NCBI GenBank assembly: GCA_000496215.1
Contig: KI543219.1
Coordinates: 285,310-291,531, forward strand
DNA length: 6,222 nt
Direction: 5' to 3'
Source: an uncultured archaeon A07HN63
GTDB lineage: Archaea; Halobacteriota; Halobacteria; Halobacteriales; Haloferacaceae
Positions 5,052-6,222 of this stretch are shown here, piece by piece. Position 1 is the first letter of the stretch. Every line of letters begins with the position of its first letter. The notes under the pieces are model-generated. The model searched no databases and was not told the origin of the DNA. It saw nothing but the letters and a program-made list of their open reading frames with translations. The position numbers and the translations under genes are program-made.

Positions 5052-6222
5052 ATGACCACGCAGCGACTCCTGTACATCTGTGGCCTGTTGCTTGTCGCGG
5101 CCGTGATTGCCACCGGGACTGCCAGCGCGGCGACCGCGACAGCCGGGGCGACGATGACGCTCGAAAATCCGGATGTCGCCACACCGACGGCGCAATCAAA
5201 CGTATCCACAGCAGCCGGGTCGTTTCCGGTCACACTGACCGATGCAACCGGAACCCCGGTCACCATCGACTCGCGGCCGGACCGGGTGACGACGACGAAC
5301 CCGAGTGCCGCCCAGACGCTGTGGACGCTCGGAGCGGAATCGCAGGTCGTGGGCGTCACCCAGTACGCATCGTATCTTGACGGAGCTGAGACCCGCCGAA
5401 ACGTGTCGGCGGCGGGCCTCGGGATCAGCGTCGAACGCGTGGTAGCAACAGAACCCGACCTCGTGCTCGCGCCAAACGCAACGAGTCCCCAGACCGTCGA
5501 GACGCTCCGGGCGGCCAACCTGACAGTGTATCACTTCCCAGCAGCCACCGACTTTGCGGATGTCGCGGCAAAGACCCAGACAATCGGGCGAGTAACCGGC
5601 AATACCGCGGCAGCCGTCGAAACCAATCGGTGGATGTGGCAGAACGTCGCGGCAATCGAAACGCGAGCAGCCGACGGGGAATCACCCAAGATTCTCTATC
5701 CGCTGCTCGGCGGGTTCGCCGCCGGGAACAACACGTTCATCAACGAGATCATTACAACGGCCGGTGGCGAGAACATCGCGGCCGACGAGTTCGACGGCTA
5801 CAAGCAGCTCAACGACGAAACCGTGTTGGCACTCGATCCCGACGTGTTGCTCGTGACCGACCAGACCGAGGGCCAGATTGTTTCGTCGGAACCGTACTCG
5901 CTGACCACGGCCGGCCAGAATAACCGGACGGCCTCGCTGAACGTCAACTATCTCAACCAGCCGGCCCCGCGAAGCGTCGTCTACGCGACTCGCAATCTGA
6001 CCACGCAAATCCAGTCGGGCACGGGTGCTGCGGAGACGACCGGTGACAGTGAACCCGCGTCCAACACCACAGATGAGACCACATCTGATACCACAGATAG
6101 CGACGCAGCCAACACCACAGCCGACGACACACAGGGAACTGGTGTATCAGCACCCGGATTTGGAGGTGTCGTCGCAGTCGTCGCTCTCGCCGGGGTCGCG
6201 CTGCTTGCCCGAATCCGATCAG
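5052..6222 (+). CDS. PGF-CTERM-anchored ABC transporter substrate-binding protein, 3' end cut by window
   Basis: This is the extracellular receptor that delivers substrate to the neighbouring permease. The 390 visible residues show, in order: a signal peptide (MTTQRLLYICGLLLVAAVIA..., probable cleavage after TASA at about 26); a low-complexity spacer (27-58); a periplasmic-binding-protein fold of the BtuF/FecB/Fe3+-siderophore type (about 59-320), with VTTTNPSAAQTLWTLGAESQVVG-like and VVATEPDLVLAP elements and LDPDVLLVTD (261-270); a Thr/Ser/Asp-rich stalk (about 323-366) with NTT sequons at N338 and N354; and a C-terminal PGF motif (368-370), a hydrophobic helix and basic residues (ARIR). 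This tripartite end is the PGF-CTERM signal, which in haloarchaea is processed by an archaeosortase with lipid attachment to the membrane. No lipobox Cys is seen. The ATG at 5052 directly precedes the signal peptide and has a TATA-like box at leaderless distance. The protein probably ends within a few residues of the edge. The name btuF is plausible; the ligand is undetermined. Confidence 0.92.
   Translation, partial: MTTQRLLYICGLLLVAAVIATGTASAATATAGATMTLENPDVATPTAQSNVSTAAGSFPVTLTDATGTPVTIDSRPDRVTTTNPSAAQTLWTLGAESQVVGVTQYASYLDGAETRRNVSAAGLGISVERVVATEPDLVLAPNATSPQTVETLRAANLTVYHFPAATDFADVAAKTQTIGRVTGNTAAAVETNRWMWQNVAAIETRAADGESPKILYPLLGGFAAGNNTFINEIITTAGGENIAADEFDGYKQLNDETVLALDPDVLLVTDQTEGQIVSSEPYSLTTAGQNNRTASLNVNYLNQPAPRSVVYATRNLTTQIQSGTGAAETTGDSEPASNTTDETTSDTTDSDAANTTADDTQGTGVSAPGFGGVVAVVALAGVALLARIRS

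Noticed and set aside
4994..5518. N-terminal extension of the permease frame back to 5518
   Set aside because: The extension overlaps the opposite-strand binding-protein gene, crosses the shared promoter, and has no homology-like features. The ATG at 4993 directly precedes the first membrane helix.

Overview
The window looks like chromosomal DNA of a haloarchaeon (class Halobacteria). The predicted proteins are rich in Asp/Glu and poor in Lys, and the G+C content is high, except in one AT-rich patch. There is an archaeal Trm5 tRNA methyltransferase, a substrate-binding lipoprotein-like receptor ending in a PGF-CTERM sorting signal, and TATA-like boxes about 26-28 nt upstream of start codons, as expected for leaderless haloarchaeal transcripts. 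Genus and species cannot be named from this sequence.

Layout. Positions 1-1106 (minus strand) hold purK, the ATP-grasp enzyme of purine synthesis; it is cut by the left edge and has an apparent frame disturbance in its last ~50 visible bases. Positions 1107-1638 are an AT-rich patch with one small two-helix membrane protein gene (plus strand) and two adjacent perfect palindromes between convergent gene ends. Positions 1639-2694 (minus) hold trm5, the tRNA m1G37 methyltransferase. Positions 2781-3071 (plus) hold a small unrecognised two-helix membrane protein. Positions 3082-4993 (minus) hold an ABC ATPase and a FecCD/BtuC-type permease whose ends overlap. Positions 5052 to the right edge (plus) hold the matching substrate-binding protein, truncated within a few residues of its probable C-terminus.

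How the genes work together. The last three genes form one importer of the iron-siderophore/cobalamin class. The binding protein is exported and probably anchored outside the cell, the permease forms the membrane channel, and the ATPase powers it. The binding protein is divergent from the permease-ATPase pair, and the 58-bp gap carries two overlapping TATA-like elements, one facing each way. The substrate (cobalamin, ferric siderophore or haem) cannot be decided from sequence alone. purK and trm5 are unrelated housekeeping genes.

The most notable oddities are two apparent single-base frame disturbances at runs of four G/C bases (purK near 48-51 and the ATPase start near 3884-3887), the low-G+C small membrane gene, and the compact shared promoter of the transporter. 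I saw no CRISPR array, tRNA, rRNA, insertion sequence or clearly new multi-gene system.
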